Source: Vibrio tubiashii | GTDB taxonomy: Bacteria; Pseudomonadota; Gammaproteobacteria; Enterobacterales; Vibrionaceae | NCBI RefSeq assembly: GCF_028551255.1 | Contig: NZ_CP117029.1 | Coordinates: forward strand, 2,914,001-2,978,000 | Length of the DNA stretch: 64,000 bases | Direction of reading: 5' to 3' | Shown here: positions 29,178 to 39,680 of the stretch, piece by piece | Layout: each line of letters opens with the position of its first letter | Numbering within the stretch: the first letter of the stretch is position 1 | Notes under the pieces: generated by a model | Databases searched by the model: none | What the model saw: only the letters and a program-made list of their open reading frames with translations | Told to the model about the DNA's origin: nothing | Made by a program: the position numbers and the translations under genes

Positions 29178-31058
29178 ATGAGAAATACAATAAAACTAAA
29201 AATGCAGATTGCGATTGCAATCGTTATCGCAGTGGTCAGCGGGGTTCAAGCTTGGATCTCGGTAAGCCAATTAAAACAAGAAACCACCTCAGCCCTAAAC
29301 AGTGAAATGGCCAATGTCAGCCACGCCACTACTCGCTACATTAGTGATTGGTTAGCCATACGCAGCGATATGATGCTTGCTAACGAGAAAACCATCGTCC
29401 AGTCAGATAACTCTGACCGTGAAATGCTGATTACCAAGCGAGCGGGGGACTTTCTTTCCGTTTATGCTGGCTTCGATGACGGCTCCATTGCCTACGGCGA
29501 TAAAACTGAAGACTGGCCTGCCGATTACGATCCAAGAACTCGACCGTGGTATCAAGATGCCATGAAAGCCTCTGGGCTGATCCTGACCGAACCTTACCAG
29601 GATTTTGATGGCAGCATTGTTGTCAGTTTTGCCAAAGCCTTTTCCGGTGAAAGAAACGGGGTTCTTGCCGCCGATTTAACCGTCACTAACATTATCAGTG
29701 AAGTGCTCAATGTCACACTAGATAACGATGGCTTTACCTTCTTAGTGGATGGTAATAACAACATCGTGGCCTATCAGGATGAAAAGCTAAGCCAACAGCC
29801 TTTAACCGTTCTTAACCCAGTACTGAGCCATAACATGGTTAATGAACTTGTCAGCAAATCAGCCCTATCAACCATTAGTTGGCCGGATCAAGGTGACAAA
29901 CTTATCTATGTTACCAATGTCCCGACGACAGACTGGTCTTTAGGTATCGTGGTCGATAAGGATCTCGCCTTCGCTTCCGTCACTGAACAAATCCAGTTTA
30001 CTGCGCTCGCTTCTATCATCCTGTATTTAGTGATTGCCACATTCAGTACCTACACGATCACTAAACTGCTTAAACCGCTGCAAGACTTGTCAGCATCCCT
30101 TTCTCAACTGTCTAAAGGTGAAGGCGATTTAACCCAACGAGTCGAGATTAAGCGCCGAGACGAAATCGGTGAAGTTGCGGAGCATGTCAACCAGTTCTTG
30201 AGTCAAATGCAGGCAATGATCAGTGGCATCATCAACCACAGTGAAAAACTTGCCAACCAAGCTGTTCAGGCAAATGAACTATCACAGCAGGCGTCTCATC
30301 AAGTTGAGGCGCAACAAAATGATGTTAACCAGATAGCGACAGCCATCCATGAAATGTCGGCTACAGCGGCAGAAGTCGCAAGCCATGCTGAGCTCACAGC
30401 GGCCGCTTCTCAAACTTCATCAACCGCTTGTCAGGATGGCCAACAAGTGATTCAGAAAAACCGCCAAGCGATCGTTGATCTAGCCGATCAGGTCATGGCT
30501 GCCGCGGGCGTGATCTCTGAGTTAGAAAGTAACACTCAAAGCATTAATCAGATCCTCTCGACCATTCAAGAGATTGCTGAACAGACCAACCTATTGGCGC
30601 TTAACGCAGCGATTGAAGCGGCACGCGCTGGTGAGCAAGGGCGCGGTTTTGCCGTGGTTGCGGATGAGGTTCGCGTACTGAGTCAACGAACTCACGGCTC
30701 GACCGAAGAGATCCGCAATATGATCGAGACGCTGCAAAACAATACTCAGTTAGCGGTTAACAGCATGCAGAGCAGTACCTCGCTTGCCGATACAAGTGTC
30801 GACTATGCTCAGCAAGCAGCCGATAGCTTGGGTCATATCACTGACGCGATCACTGAAATCAACGATATGGCGCTACAGATTGCGAGTGCAGCCGAAGAGC
30901 AACGAGCGGTGAGTGAAGATATCAGTCGCAATACACAAGGGATTAAAGATGCTTCTGATGTCCTTGCTTCACAAGCGCTTCAAAGCAGTGAAAGTGCCGA
31001 TAACATGCGTGATTCGGCTGAAACGATGCGCCGCGAGGTCGGGCGCTTTAAGGTTTGA
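29178..31058 (+). CDS. Methyl-accepting chemotaxis protein with dCache sensor (predicted amino-acid receptor)
   Basis: A 626-residue chemoreceptor: TM1 (about 9-29), periplasmic dCache_1 domain (35-280), TM2 (about 283-305), HAMP (305-360) and the cytoplasmic MA domain. The hairpin tip reads [20 protein letters not shown]. In the sensor, Y117-x4-R122-x-W124-Y125 plus Asp166 fit the amino-acid-binding dCache signature. There is no C-terminal NWETF-type pentapeptide. ATG 29178 is chosen for the AAGGAAAGG just upstream. The 294 bp before it hold an imperfect dyad near 28904-28935 and no recognisable riboswitch. Confidence 0.93.
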   Translation: MRNTIKLKMQIAIAIVIAVVSGVQAWISVSQLKQETTSALNSEMANVSHATTRYISDWLAIRSDMMLANEKTIVQSDNSDREMLITKRAGDFLSVYAGFDDGSIAYGDKTEDWPADYDPRTRPWYQDAMKASGLILTEPYQDFDGSIVVSFAKAFSGERNGVLAADLTVTNIISEVLNVTLDNDGFTFLVDGNNNIVAYQDEKLSQQPLTVLNPVLSHNMVNELVSKSALSTISWPDQGDKLIYVTNVPTTDWSLGIVVDKDLAFASVTEQIQFTALASIILYLVIATFSTYTITKLLKPLQDLSASLSQLSKGEGDLTQRVEIKRRDEIGEVAEHVNQFLSQMQAMISGIINHSEKLANQAVQANELSQQASHQVEAQQNDVNQIATAIHEMSATAAEVASHAELTAAASQTSSTACQDGQQVIQKNRQAIVDLADQVMAAAGVISELESNTQSINQILSTIQEIAEQTNLLALNAAIEAARAGEQGRGFAVVADEVRVLSQRTHGSTEEIRNMIETLQNNTQLAVNSMQSSTSLADTSVDYAQQAADSLGHITDAITEINDMALQIASAAEEQRAVSEDISRNTQGIKDASDVLASQALQSSESADNMRDSAETMRREVGRFKV

Positions 31059-31130
31059 TCTTTGATTTAACGCTGTTTTAATGCATATTGTCAGCCATTA
31101 CTCTTCCAAATTCACAAGGAATTCGTGTCA

Positions 31131-32018
31131 ATGGGATATGAATGGCTGGCATTGGCAGCGGCATTTCTCTGGGCGGTAGCCAGTCTACTTTCGGTTGTTC
31201 CGGCGCAACATTTAGGAACCTTTGCCTATAGTCGTTGGCGTATGGGTTGTACCTCTGTGATTTTAGGGGGTATGGCACTGATTACTGGCGGTTGGGCCAG
31301 CGTAGAAACCAGCGCCATTTCTGCCATGATGTTATCTGGCGTGATCGGTATCTTCATCGGAGATACTGCCCTATTCGCCTGCCTCAATCGCATGGGACCA
31401 AGACAAGCTGGTCTGCTTTTTTCTTGCCACGCCGTTTTCTCCGCTGTACTCGGCTACTTCCTGTTTAGTGAAACCATGACCTCTCTAGAATTGTTGGGAT
31501 CAGCATTGGTTTTTTCTGGCGTGTTAACCGCGATATTTTTTGGTCGTAAAGGGCAAGCCAATAATCAACTTGAGTCAATCAGGGGGAGTATTTGGGTTGG
31601 GGTCGGCTTAGGTTTACTAGCAGCACTTTGCCAAGCACTCGGTGGAATTATTGCTAAACCTGTTATGCAAACAGCAATCGATCCAGTTGCGGCATCGGCC
31701 ATGCGTATGATGACAGCATTTGCTGCTCACTGTCTGTTTTTCCTCACTGGTGCCAAACTTGCGCGAGCTACGCTACCCATGAACCTGCGAATTTTCTCCA
31801 TTACCGCAATCAATGGTTTCCTCGCCATGGCAGTCGGAATGACCTTGATCCTATATGCCCTTCAGGAAGGAAATGTCGGTATGGTGGCACTACTGTCTTC
31901 CACAACTCCTATTATGTTGCTGCCTATACTTTGGATTTACTCAGGTAGGCGCCCTAACCGTTTTGCATGGATTGGGGCCATCGTTGCCGTTGTAGGAACA
32001 GGAATTTTGGTCGCATAG
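31131..32018 (+). CDS. DMT-superfamily (EamA) permease
   Basis: A 295-residue inner-membrane protein with ten predicted helices in two EamA halves (about 5-140 and 155-295). AAGGA lies 10 nt before ATG 31131; GTG 31125 is an alternative start. EamA proteins usually export metabolites or amino acids, but the substrate cannot be read from the sequence. It stands alone between the chemoreceptor and gpmI. Confidence 0.87.
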   Translation: MGYEWLALAAAFLWAVASLLSVVPAQHLGTFAYSRWRMGCTSVILGGMALITGGWASVETSAISAMMLSGVIGIFIGDTALFACLNRMGPRQAGLLFSCHAVFSAVLGYFLFSETMTSLELLGSALVFSGVLTAIFFGRKGQANNQLESIRGSIWVGVGLGLLAALCQALGGIIAKPVMQTAIDPVAASAMRMMTAFAAHCLFFLTGAKLARATLPMNLRIFSITAINGFLAMAVGMTLILYALQEGNVGMVALLSSTTPIMLLPILWIYSGRRPNRFAWIGAIVAVVGTGILVA

Positions 32019-32245
32019 GCTATTAGAGTAATAGGTATTTCCCACTGTCAATTTCCGCCTTACGCGAGAAAATAAGGACTAGTACAAGTGGTTGGGAAAA
32101 ATACCTACTGGAAGTAAGGTGAAAGATAACAACAATATTTCACAAACAATATTTGATCTTAACCTACAGTTTTGGTTAAAAAGTGTAGTAAAATTACGCT
32201 AATTTAGTTTCCAAAGTTACTTTGAAATTTGACGAGGTCATCACT

Positions 32246-33778
32246 ATGACAGCTAAGAAGCCTATGGCTCTAGTTATTCTTGACGGTTACGGACACCGTG
32301 AAGATACAGCAAGCAACGCGATCGCGAACGCAAAAACTCCATTCCTTGATAGCCTGTTTGCTAATAAACCAAACACTCTAATCTCTGCTTCTGGCATGGA
32401 TGTTGGCCTACCTGACGGTCAAATGGGTAACTCTGAAGTAGGTCACACAAACATCGGCGCTGGCCGCGTTGTATACCAAGACCTAACTCGCATCACTAAA
32501 TCTATCGCTGACGGTGAATTTGCACAGACTCCTGCTCTAGTTGAAGCAATCGACTCTGCTGTTAAAGCAGAAAAAGCAGTACACATCATGGGCCTAATGT
32601 CTCCAGGTGGCGTACACTCTCACGAAGATCACATCTATGCAGCGGTTGAAATGGCAGCAGCACGTGGCGCTGAGAAGATTTACCTACACTGCTTCCTAGA
32701 CGGTCGTGACACGCCACCACGCAGCGCAGAGAACTCTCTAAAACGTTTTGACGAGCTATTCGCTAAACTAGGTAAAGGCCGCGTGGCATCGCTAGTAGGT
32801 CGCTACTACGCAATGGACCGTGATAACAACTGGGATCGCGTACAAGTTGCTTACGATCTTCTCACTCAAGCGAAAGCAGAATTTACTTTTGACTCAGCAG
32901 TGGCTGGTCTTGAAGCAGCTTACGCTCGTGAAGAGAACGATGAGTTCGTTAAAGCGACAGCGATCAAAGCTGAAGGTCAAGAAGACGCAGTTATCGCAGA
33001 TGGCGATGCTGTAATCTTCATGAACTACCGTGCTGATCGTGCTCGTCAAATCACACGTACTTTCGTACCTGCATTCGACGGCTTCGAGCGCGCTGTATTC
33101 CCAGCAATCAACTTTGTAATGCTAACGCAGTACGCAGCTGACATCCCGCTAGCAATCGCATTCCCACCAGCATCTCTAGAGAACACTTACGGTGAGTGGC
33201 TATCTAAGCAAGGTCAAACTCAGCTTCGTATCTCTGAAACAGAAAAATACGCACACGTAACTTTCTTCTTCAACGGTGGTGTTGAGAGCGAATTCGACGG
33301 CGAAGAGCGTCAACTTGTTGCTTCTCCAAAAGTAGCAACTTACGACCTACAGCCAGAAATGAGTTCAGAAGAGCTAACAGAGAAGATGGTTGCGGCGATC
33401 AAATCTGGTAAGTACGACACAATCATCTGTAACTACCCTAACCCAGATATGGTTGGTCACACTGGCGTTTACGAAGCAGCAGAGCAAGCGATCGAAGCGA
33501 TCGATGCATGTGTTGCTAAAGTAACGGCTGCTATCGAAGAAGCTGGCGGCCAAATGCTGATCACAGCAGACCACGGTAACGCGGAAATGATGGTAGACCC
33601 AGAGACAGGTGGCACGCACACTGCTCACACTAACCTACCAGTTCCTCTAATCTACGTTGGTGAGAAAGAGGTTGAGTTCAAAGAAGGCGGTAAACTGTCT
33701 GACCTAGCTCCAACTATGCTTTCTCTAGTCGGTCTGGAAATTCCAGCAGAGATGACAGGTGAAGTTCTAGTTAAGTAA
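32246..33778 (+). CDS. gpmI: 2,3-bisphosphoglycerate-independent phosphoglycerate mutase
   Basis: A 510-residue Mn-dependent glycolytic enzyme interconverting 3- and 2-phosphoglycerate. The phosphoserine is Ser63 in [14 protein letters not shown]. The N-terminal metal motif [27 protein letters not shown] and late ITADHGNAE are intact. ATG 32246 has GAGGT upstream; the open frame begins eight codons earlier. Codon use is strongly biased, as for high expression. envC follows after a terminator. Confidence 0.97.
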   Translation: MTAKKPMALVILDGYGHREDTASNAIANAKTPFLDSLFANKPNTLISASGMDVGLPDGQMGNSEVGHTNIGAGRVVYQDLTRITKSIADGEFAQTPALVEAIDSAVKAEKAVHIMGLMSPGGVHSHEDHIYAAVEMAAARGAEKIYLHCFLDGRDTPPRSAENSLKRFDELFAKLGKGRVASLVGRYYAMDRDNNWDRVQVAYDLLTQAKAEFTFDSAVAGLEAAYAREENDEFVKATAIKAEGQEDAVIADGDAVIFMNYRADRARQITRTFVPAFDGFERAVFPAINFVMLTQYAADIPLAIAFPPASLENTYGEWLSKQGQTQLRISETEKYAHVTFFFNGGVESEFDGEERQLVASPKVATYDLQPEMSSEELTEKMVAAIKSGKYDTIICNYPNPDMVGHTGVYEAAEQAIEAIDACVAKVTAAIEEAGGQMLITADHGNAEMMVDPETGGTHTAHTNLPVPLIYVGEKEVEFKEGGKLSDLAPTMLSLVGLEIPAEMTGEVLVK

Positions 33779-33801
33779 TTAACAATGAGCTAAGAATCTT
33801 C

Positions 33802-33833
33802 AAGCCCGAGCCATTGCTCGGGCTTTTTGTTTT
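33802..33833 (+). terminator. Terminator of gpmI
   Basis: A perfect 10-bp stem (33802-33811 with 33816-33825, AAGCCCGAGC arm) with loop CATT runs into TTTGTTTT. It separates gpmI from envC. Confidence 0.93.
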
Positions 33834-33930
33834 CAGAGGCTCAGTAACAAGTTTTGACATTGCGCTTTCTTCTGATCAAAAGGTTTGGGTATACTGGAAG
33901 CTTCTCAAATAGTTAGGGCAAATTTGTAAC

Positions 33931-35067
33931 ATGGCTAGCACCCCACTAAAGACTCTGTTTACCAACAAGGTTTGGCTTACGCTCGGGTTAATGCTTTGTT
34001 CTTTCTCAATCACTCCTAGCTATGCAGCAAACAACTCCGAGCTAAAAGGCGTCAGCGGTGAGATCTCTCGCCAAAAGCAGTCACTGTCTTCTCAGCAAAA
34101 GAAACTCGACTCACTGCAAAAATCACTCAAATCCCAAGAAATCACGATCACTCGTTTAGAAAAAGAGATCAAAGAATCCAAAGCCTCTTTAGCCAATACG
34201 AATAAAAATATCCGTAATCTTGAGTCTAAAGTCGAGCAGCTCGAACAGCAAAAGAAAGCTCAAAGCGATAAGTTGGCTGAGCTTATTCAAACTTACTACG
34301 TCACTCAACGTGCTAAAACCTCCTCTAACATTCTTAACCAAGGCGTCGAAGAAGATAGAATTAGCCAGTATTTCCAGCACCTTGCTAAGGAGCGAGCAAC
34401 TACGATTGCCGAATTGGAGAAAACGGTTGATGAGCTAGGTGATAGCCGCGAACAGCTCAAGCTAGAGAAACAGCAAATCACCAACCTGCTTAAACAGCAG
34501 ACCAACAAACGCGATCAACTGGCAAGTACTCAGTCTAAACGTAAAGGGACTGTCTCGCAGATACGTAAGAGCATTTCCAATGACAAAGTTTACCTCTCTG
34601 AGTTGCAACGCAACGAAACTCGACTGAAAGCAGAAATAGCTAAAGCCGCTAAGCGCAACGCCGTCCCTATGGATGGTTTAGCTCGTCAAAAGGGCAAACT
34701 GCCATGGCCGGTCAAAGGTAAGATTCTGCACAACTATGGCTCTCGTCAAACCGGGCAGATCAATTGGAAGGGTATGGTAATTAATGCCAACTACGGCCAA
34801 TCAGTGAAAGCGGTTTATTCAGGAACTGTTGTCTTTGCTGACTACCTGCGCGGCTACGGCTTGGTGGTTTTACTCGACCACGGTAAGGGTGACATGACTC
34901 TGTATGGCTTTAACCAGAGCCTACTTAAGAAGGAAGGTGATAAAGTCATTGCAGGTGAAAGTATTGCTTTAGCTGGCGATACCGGAGGCCAACCACGCCC
35001 ATCACTCTACTTTGAAATTCGCCGTAACAGTAAAACTCAGAACCCTAAGAGCTGGCTAACTCGCTAG
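33931..35067 (+). CDS. envC: Murein hydrolase activator EnvC
   Basis: A 378-residue periplasmic protein that is recruited by FtsEX and activates AmiA/AmiB at the septum. A signal peptide ends near SYA (residue 32), followed by a long coiled coil (about 35-250) and a C-terminal LytM domain. The LytM metal-binding histidines are replaced (INWKGMVINANYG, LYGFNQ), so it should be an activator, not an enzyme. It follows gpmI, as in E. coli. AmiB is encoded at 18310-20034. Confidence 0.95.
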   Translation: MASTPLKTLFTNKVWLTLGLMLCSFSITPSYAANNSELKGVSGEISRQKQSLSSQQKKLDSLQKSLKSQEITITRLEKEIKESKASLANTNKNIRNLESKVEQLEQQKKAQSDKLAELIQTYYVTQRAKTSSNILNQGVEEDRISQYFQHLAKERATTIAELEKTVDELGDSREQLKLEKQQITNLLKQQTNKRDQLASTQSKRKGTVSQIRKSISNDKVYLSELQRNETRLKAEIAKAAKRNAVPMDGLARQKGKLPWPVKGKILHNYGSRQTGQINWKGMVINANYGQSVKAVYSGTVVFADYLRGYGLVVLLDHGKGDMTLYGFNQSLLKKEGDKVIAGESIALAGDTGGQPRPSLYFEIRRNSKTQNPKSWLTR

Positions 35068-35080
35068 TAGCAACCAATGT

Positions 35081-35104
35081 GGCGTTCAATTAGCGTTGAA
35101 CGCC
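35081..35104. terminator. Hairpin between convergent envC and DHH genes
   Basis: A perfect 9-bp stem (GGCGTTCAA, 35081-35089, with 35096-35104) and 6-nt loop. Neither strand has a proper T-run, so it is a weak or factor-assisted terminator at best. Confidence 0.4.
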
Positions 35105-35118
35105 CAATCCAAGCAACT

Positions 35119-36078
35119 TTACGCGCGATAGTATTGCTCAACCGCCTCGATAAATGCATTTAACTGCTCTTTAGGTAATGCATTAATACCTGCAGCGGCT
35201 GCTCGTCCACCGCCACTAGGAAACTGAGTACAAATATCCCCTGCCCCTTGTTTATTGTTCAGCGGCGCACGTAGCGAAACAGTATAGGTTCCATCACTGT
35301 TTTCAGTTAATACCGCATGTGCAGAATTTGGCGTTTGATTTGCCAAGTGATTACCATAAACACCACTAATCCTGCGAGATGACGCCTGATTGGGTAATTC
35401 AAAGACAGATAACTTAGCGCTGCGATATTTAGCTTTTACCGCCAGTGCACCATCCATATCTGCCTGATAAGCCGCCCGCAAAACTAAAAATGGAGAGTTG
35501 TGATCAGCTATAACAGCAAAAGGATCATCGTAGGCCAAAAGCTCTTGGAACAGTGCGGCAGGATGGAAATGCAGATCTTCTAACTCTGCACCGTAACCAT
35601 TGTAGTTGATGAGTGTCCCTAGCTGTTTGAGTTGTTGTTTTTGCTCATCACTCAAACCTGCCTTATCAGCTAGCTCATCCGCTTTAGCAATTAGATTGTC
35701 ACCGTAGGCAGCCGTAATCGCCCAAGCGTGATATCGTCCATCCAGTAACTCATCAATGATTAAAGCGGTACAGGTATTTGCATCTAGGTCGATATGGGCG
35801 TCTAAATTGGCATTACGCGGAATATCTCCAGACTTATGGTGATCGGCATAAAAGACATTGGATCCGGTAGCTAGCGCTTTCTCCAGACCGGCTTTGTTCT
35901 TCTCCATCGAGATATCTAAAACCGTTAGTGTATCGTCAGCACTGAGCGATATCTTTTCGAGCAACTGGATGTCGCGTTTAACACCAGTGACTAAAGTGGA
36001 TGGCTTAGGATCGGCTAAACGGAGTTGAAGCAGTGCAATCACTCCATCGGCATCACCATTAAAAACATCGAAGTGCAT
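35119..36078 (-). CDS. DHH-family phosphoesterase
   Basis: A 319-residue protein with the DHH-family metal motifs in order: FNGDADG near the N-terminus, LDIS, YADHHKSGD (DHH), and a C-terminal DHHA1-type GGGRAAAAGINAL. It resembles RecJ/NrnA/PDE-like enzymes in lacking extra domains. The substrate (short RNA, cyclic dinucleotide or other phosphodiester) is unknown. It is probably transcribed apart from the TetR gene, since a terminator-like hairpin lies between them. Confidence 0.87.
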   Translation of the reverse strand: MHFDVFNGDADGVIALLQLRLADPKPSTLVTGVKRDIQLLEKISLSADDTLTVLDISMEKNKAGLEKALATGSNVFYADHHKSGDIPRNANLDAHIDLDANTCTALIIDELLDGRYHAWAITAAYGDNLIAKADELADKAGLSDEQKQQLKQLGTLINYNGYGAELEDLHFHPAALFQELLAYDDPFAVIADHNSPFLVLRAAYQADMDGALAVKAKYRSAKLSVFELPNQASSRRISGVYGNHLANQTPNSAHAVLTENSDGTYTVSLRAPLNNKQGAGDICTQFPSGGGRAAAAGINALPKEQLNAFIEAVEQYYRA

Positions 36079-36083
36079 AAAAC

Positions 36084-36121
36084 AAAACCCATTAAAATAT
36101 CTCTCGATACTCTAATGGGTT
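36084..36121 (-). terminator. Probable terminator of the TetR-family gene
   Basis: Arms AACCCATTA (36113-36121 on minus) and TAATGGGTT (36086-36094) pair perfectly around an 18-nt loop, followed by TTGTTTTATG. It is just upstream of the DHH start. Confidence 0.5.
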
Positions 36122-36153
36122 CTCACTGATTGAACAATTTCAATTAGTTATGA

Positions 36154-36789
36154 CTAAGCATGAATTGCTTTAACGCCATCTTCCAATAATTGAAGCTGCT
36201 CTAAGCCTTGTGCTGTGGCTTTCGGTTTTACTACAGAAATCATTTGCAGCATGCCCTGATGGATAACCTGCTCGGTGATCTTTGTTTTCGGTGACATTGC
36301 CGCTTGGTAGCCCAACCAACTTGAAGCAATCATATGCAGTGTGGTCACCAGTGACTTCATCTCACTATCTTCCACAGACACAAGATCAAGGTCGACAAAC
36401 GCACGCATGATATTGATGAGGTTGGTTTGCAGCTTTTCTTGAACCTGGATGTATTCTTCATGTAGCTGTTCATCGCGCTGAAGAATCTCCGGCAAGTTAG
36501 CGTAGAAGAAGCGATACTTCCACATCAAAGTAAAGATCGAATCCAAATAGTGCTTGAGTAGAACTAAGCTCTCTTGCTGACCTTGAATAGGCGTGAAACG
36601 CTCAAGAAGTTCATTAGAGTATAAAGCGAAGATCTCGCGCACGATTTCTTGCTTGTTACGGAAGTGGTAATACAGGTTACCCGGACTAATATCGATATGT
36701 GCGGCAATATGATTGGTTGTGATATTACGCTCACCATGCTGGTTAAATTGTTCCAGTGCAGCTAGCACTATCTTGTCACGAGTTTTCAT
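36154..36789 (-). CDS. TetR/AcrR-family transcriptional regulator
   Basis: A 211-residue regulator. The N-terminal helix-turn-helix (about 8-50) contains ITTNHIAAHIDISPGNLYYHF, typical of TetR; the rest is an alpha-helical ligand/dimer domain. Target genes are unknown; neighbours are the DHH gene downstream and hemE upstream, neither divergent, so no autoregulated partner is evident. Confidence 0.88.
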   Translation of the reverse strand: MKTRDKIVLAALEQFNQHGERNITTNHIAAHIDISPGNLYYHFRNKQEIVREIFALYSNELLERFTPIQGQQESLVLLKHYLDSIFTLMWKYRFFYANLPEILQRDEQLHEEYIQVQEKLQTNLINIMRAFVDLDLVSVEDSEMKSLVTTLHMIASSWLGYQAAMSPKTKITEQVIHQGMLQMISVVKPKATAQGLEQLQLLEDGVKAIHA

Positions 36790-36851
36790 GAATTATCCGT
36801 ATTCCTTTCTATATGTCTAACGGCAGTATAGCGGCTAGTGTAACCTATAAC

Positions 36852-36882
36852 AAAAAAGCGCCTGGTCGTATCAGGCGCTTTT
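36852..36882 (-). terminator. Terminator of hemE
   Basis: An 11-bp stem (36854-36864 with 36872-36882, AAAAGCGCCTG arm) with a 7-nt loop; on the minus strand it ends in six T. Lies 15 bp beyond the hemE stop. Confidence 0.9.
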
Positions 36883-36896
36883 CATAAATTACTCAG

Positions 36897-37964
36897 TTAT
36901 TTGTGGTACGGCTTGGATAACTCATGCACCGCTTCAACAAATACGCCCGCGTTTTCTGGCGGCACATCTAGGTGGATACCGTGACCAAGGTTAAACACGT
37001 GACCTGTGCCTGCATCGCCGAAGCCTTCAAGGATAGTTGAGACCTCTTCACGGATACGCTCTGGAGATGCGTAAAGCATAGATGGATCCATGTTACCTTG
37101 CAGAGCAACCTTATCGCCCACACGTTTCACCGCGTCTTGGATGTTGATTGTCCAGTCTAGACCTACTGCATCACAACCTGTTGCTGCGATTTGCTCTAGC
37201 CACATACCACCATTCTTAGTAAATAGGGTCACAGGTACACGGCGACCATCGTTTTCACGGATTAGACCGTCTACGATTTTGTGCATGTATTGCAGTGAGA
37301 ATAGGTTGTAGTCACGCGGTGTCAGCACACCACCCCAAGTATCAAACACCATAACAGATTGAGCACCTGCTTTAATCTGCGCATTTAAGTACTCGATAAC
37401 ACTGTCTGCTAGCTTATCCAGTAGCAGGTGTAGCGTTTGTGGTTCTGCGTACATCATCTTCTTGATCTTAGTGAAAGCTTTAGAGCTACCACCTTCAACC
37501 ATGTAAGTAGCCAGCGTCCATGGGCTGCCTGAGAAACCGATTAGCGGTACATCACCATTAAGATCTTTACGGATCTGACGTACTGCATTCATTACGTATT
37601 TAAGCTCACCTTCTGGATCTGGGATACCGATCTTTTCGACGTCCGCTTTACAGGTAATTGGCTTGTCAAATACAGGACCTTCACCTGCCGCGAAACGTAG
37701 CTCAAGGCCCATTGCGTCAGGAATAGTTAGGATATCAGAGAACAGAATCGCGGCATCAAGAGGAAAACGGCGCAAAGGTTGAAGCGTAACTTCTGATGCT
37801 AGCTCTGCATTCTTGCACAAAGACATGAAATCACCCGCTTCTGCGCGAGTTGCTTTGTACTCTGGAAGGTATCGACCTGCCTGACGCATCATCCATACTG
37901 GAGTGTAATCTACTGGCTCTTTTAGTAGCGCACGAAGATAGCGGTCATTCTTTAATTCAGTCAT
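36897..37964 (-). CDS. hemE: Uroporphyrinogen decarboxylase
   Basis: A 355-residue cytoplasmic enzyme converting uroporphyrinogen III to coproporphyrinogen III in haem synthesis. Conserved motifs [15 protein letters not shown] (substrate-binding Arg), [17 protein letters not shown] and [16 protein letters not shown] are intact. nudC lies upstream on the same strand, as in E. coli, but a 257-bp gap with a plus-strand terminator interrupts them. Confidence 0.97.
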   Translation of the reverse strand: MTELKNDRYLRALLKEPVDYTPVWMMRQAGRYLPEYKATRAEAGDFMSLCKNAELASEVTLQPLRRFPLDAAILFSDILTIPDAMGLELRFAAGEGPVFDKPITCKADVEKIGIPDPEGELKYVMNAVRQIRKDLNGDVPLIGFSGSPWTLATYMVEGGSSKAFTKIKKMMYAEPQTLHLLLDKLADSVIEYLNAQIKAGAQSVMVFDTWGGVLTPRDYNLFSLQYMHKIVDGLIRENDGRRVPVTLFTKNGGMWLEQIAATGCDAVGLDWTINIQDAVKRVGDKVALQGNMDPSMLYASPERIREEVSTILEGFGDAGTGHVFNLGHGIHLDVPPENAGVFVEAVHELSKPYHK

Positions 37965-38113
37965 TCCGTTTTTCCAATTTTTAGGCTCATTTTTGTTGCG
38001 GCTATTCTAACACTGTTTGACTCGCAAAAGCTGTGTGCTTTGCAACCTAGATCAAGTTATTAACTTTTAAATCAGTGCTTAATTTGCACCCACTAAGTAT
38101 CGGTGTTAAAAAT

Positions 38114-38212
38114 TTGTTTGCTAGCGAAAACTACAATTATAAACCGAGCACACAGTGCTTGGCATCTCATAACGACATCTTACTTACCCCCTCCTTCTGG
38201 AGGGTTTTTTTT
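38114..38212 (+). ncRNA. Candidate small RNA between hemE and nudC
   Basis: A plus-strand intrinsic terminator (stem CCCTCC 38189-38194 with 38199-38204, loop TTCT, eight T) has no plus-strand gene upstream. A possible promoter lies before it: TTGTTT (38114-38119), 18-bp spacer, TATAAA (38138-38143). The implied RNA, about 38150-38212, would have a 5' GCAC-ACA-GTGC hairpin, about 30 nt unpaired and a U-rich 3' end, as in Hfq-bound RNAs. On the minus strand the hairpin has no T-run, so it is not the nudC terminator. I recognise no known family. Confidence 0.4.
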
Positions 38213-38221
38213 ATCTATATT

Positions 38222-39007
38222 TCAGCTAGATAGCTTAATCTCATCCAGCGTATATTCAATCAATTGTCGAGCAATGGTTCCGACTGGAGCAACGGGCGGC
38301 AACTCTTCGATCCCAAACCAGCGCGCGTCGCTAAGCTCACTGTAATCGGGCTTTAGCTCACCCGATTGATAGTCGGCGACAAAGCCCATCATCATGCTCG
38401 ACGGAAATGCCCAAGGCTGACTGCCAAAGTAACGAATGTTAGTGACCTCTATTCCGGTTTCTTCCTTGACCTCTCGCGCAACGCACTGCTCTAAAGTCTC
38501 ACCGACTTCGAGGAAACCCGCGATGACGGTGTACATACCATTACGATGCCTTGGGTGTTGCGCTAGTAAGATTTGCTGCTTGTTACGCACAGCCACAATG
38601 ATACAAGGAAAGATACGCGGATAATGTAAGGTTCGGCAATCACCACACTGCATGGCTAATTGATTGTGATTGAGGTGATTTCGACCACCACACTGAGGGC
38701 AAAAGCGTAGACTTTGACTCATATGTCCGTACTGAATTGCCTTGCTCATCAGCAGAAATAGCGGCTCAGGAAAATGCAAACAATCACGTAAAGAGGTCAG
38801 CTCAAGCTCCTCTGACACATCCGCTTCATTAAGCCACATCAGCGGGCAATTCTCCCACTGTCCGACTTCAATTGCCTGCTCATAGGGTAAGTTCAAACTC
38901 TCAGCACTTCCCTGAGGCAACTGGCCGTTTTGCAGCCAAATATCGCTTCCTGATACAACACACCAATAAGCATTCTTCGTACGGTTTGTGTCACTTTTAT
39001 TCAACAT
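38222..39007 (-). CDS. nudC: NADH pyrophosphatase / RNA deNADding enzyme NudC
   Basis: A 261-residue Nudix hydrolase that removes NAD caps from RNA 5' ends and splits NADH. It has the zinc ribbon (CPQCGG and CGDC, about 103-122), the Nudix box ([23 protein letters not shown] span, about 160-182) and the SQPWAFPSS motif specific to NADH-type Nudix enzymes. AGAGGTGAG precedes the ATG. It is divergent from rsd, the same trio (rsd, nudC, hemE) as in E. coli. Confidence 0.96.
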   Translation of the reverse strand: MLNKSDTNRTKNAYWCVVSGSDIWLQNGQLPQGSAESLNLPYEQAIEVGQWENCPLMWLNEADVSEELELTSLRDCLHFPEPLFLLMSKAIQYGHMSQSLRFCPQCGGRNHLNHNQLAMQCGDCRTLHYPRIFPCIIVAVRNKQQILLAQHPRHRNGMYTVIAGFLEVGETLEQCVAREVKEETGIEVTNIRYFGSQPWAFPSSMMMGFVADYQSGELKPDYSELSDARWFGIEELPPVAPVGTIARQLIEYTLDEIKLSS

Positions 39008-39191
39008 TGACTCACCTCTTCGCTTGCAGTTCGTCTATTTTACTGGCAATCTAAATTCATACCAGAGTTTGTAGTCAGTCAATTTTGAGACTATAAATTC
39101 TAGTAAGGACAAGAGGTTGTACTCTGTACGTGCTTTGGGAGTCAAAGCGTAATGATCACCGGAGAAGTGATCCGATCATGAGGATATGGTC

Positions 39192-39680
39192 ATGCTGAAT
39201 AAATTCAAACAAACACAAGAACAATGGGGTGGCTCAAGCGAAGTCATCGACCACTGGCTCGAAACAAGACAATCACTGATTGTCGAATATTGTCAGCTGG
39301 GCTCCCTTCAACCTGCAAACGGCCACTCTAACGTCGTCGAACTTCCTTCCCCAAAACAGATCAGCTCATTCTGCGATCATGTGGTTGATTATATTTCTGA
39401 AGGCCATTTCAAAATCTACGATATGGTGATGAAGAAATGGCAAGCAACGGGCTTTAAGACTAACAACGAAATCGACGCGACCTATGCCAAGATCGTCTTA
39501 ACCACAGAACCTTTGCTTGAGTTCAACGATAAGTATGTCAGTGTCAGTGCTGATGATGAGCTACCCAGCTTTGAGGCAGATATGTCAAAAGTGGGCGAAC
39601 TGCTCGAAGTACGCTTTGAAGTAGAAGATCAGTTGATTCAACTTATCGCAGATAGCTTGGCGATTCCGCCAGGGGCTTAA
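39192..39680 (+). CDS. rsd: Anti-sigma-70 factor Rsd
   Basis: A 162-residue helical protein that binds region 4 of sigma-70 in stationary phase and favours alternative sigma factors. The core FCDHVVDYISEGHFKIYDMVMKKW and C-terminal EVRFEVEDQLIQLI match Rsd/AlgQ. I start at ATG 39192 (MLNKFKQ), which aligns with E. coli MLNQ and has AGGA 7 nt upstream; ATG 39186 is too close. It lies beside rpoBC, the polymerase its target serves. It is followed directly by the octamer repeat. Confidence 0.94.
   Translation: MLNKFKQTQEQWGGSSEVIDHWLETRQSLIVEYCQLGSLQPANGHSNVVELPSPKQISSFCDHVVDYISEGHFKIYDMVMKKWQATGFKTNNEIDATYAKIVLTTEPLLEFNDKYVSVSADDELPSFEADMSKVGELLEVRFEVEDQLIQLIADSLAIPPGA

Noticed and set aside
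32033..32106. Imperfect inverted repeat (AGGTATTTCCCACT / AGTGG...AATACCT) between the DMT permease and gpmI
   Set aside because: Arms need gaps to pair, loop is about 40 nt, and there is no T-run or known motif; too weak to call an element.
38103..38345. 80-codon plus-strand open frame over the hemE-nudC gap
   Set aside because: It runs through the intrinsic terminator and into antisense nudC, with no ribosome site; the candidate small RNA explains the terminator better.
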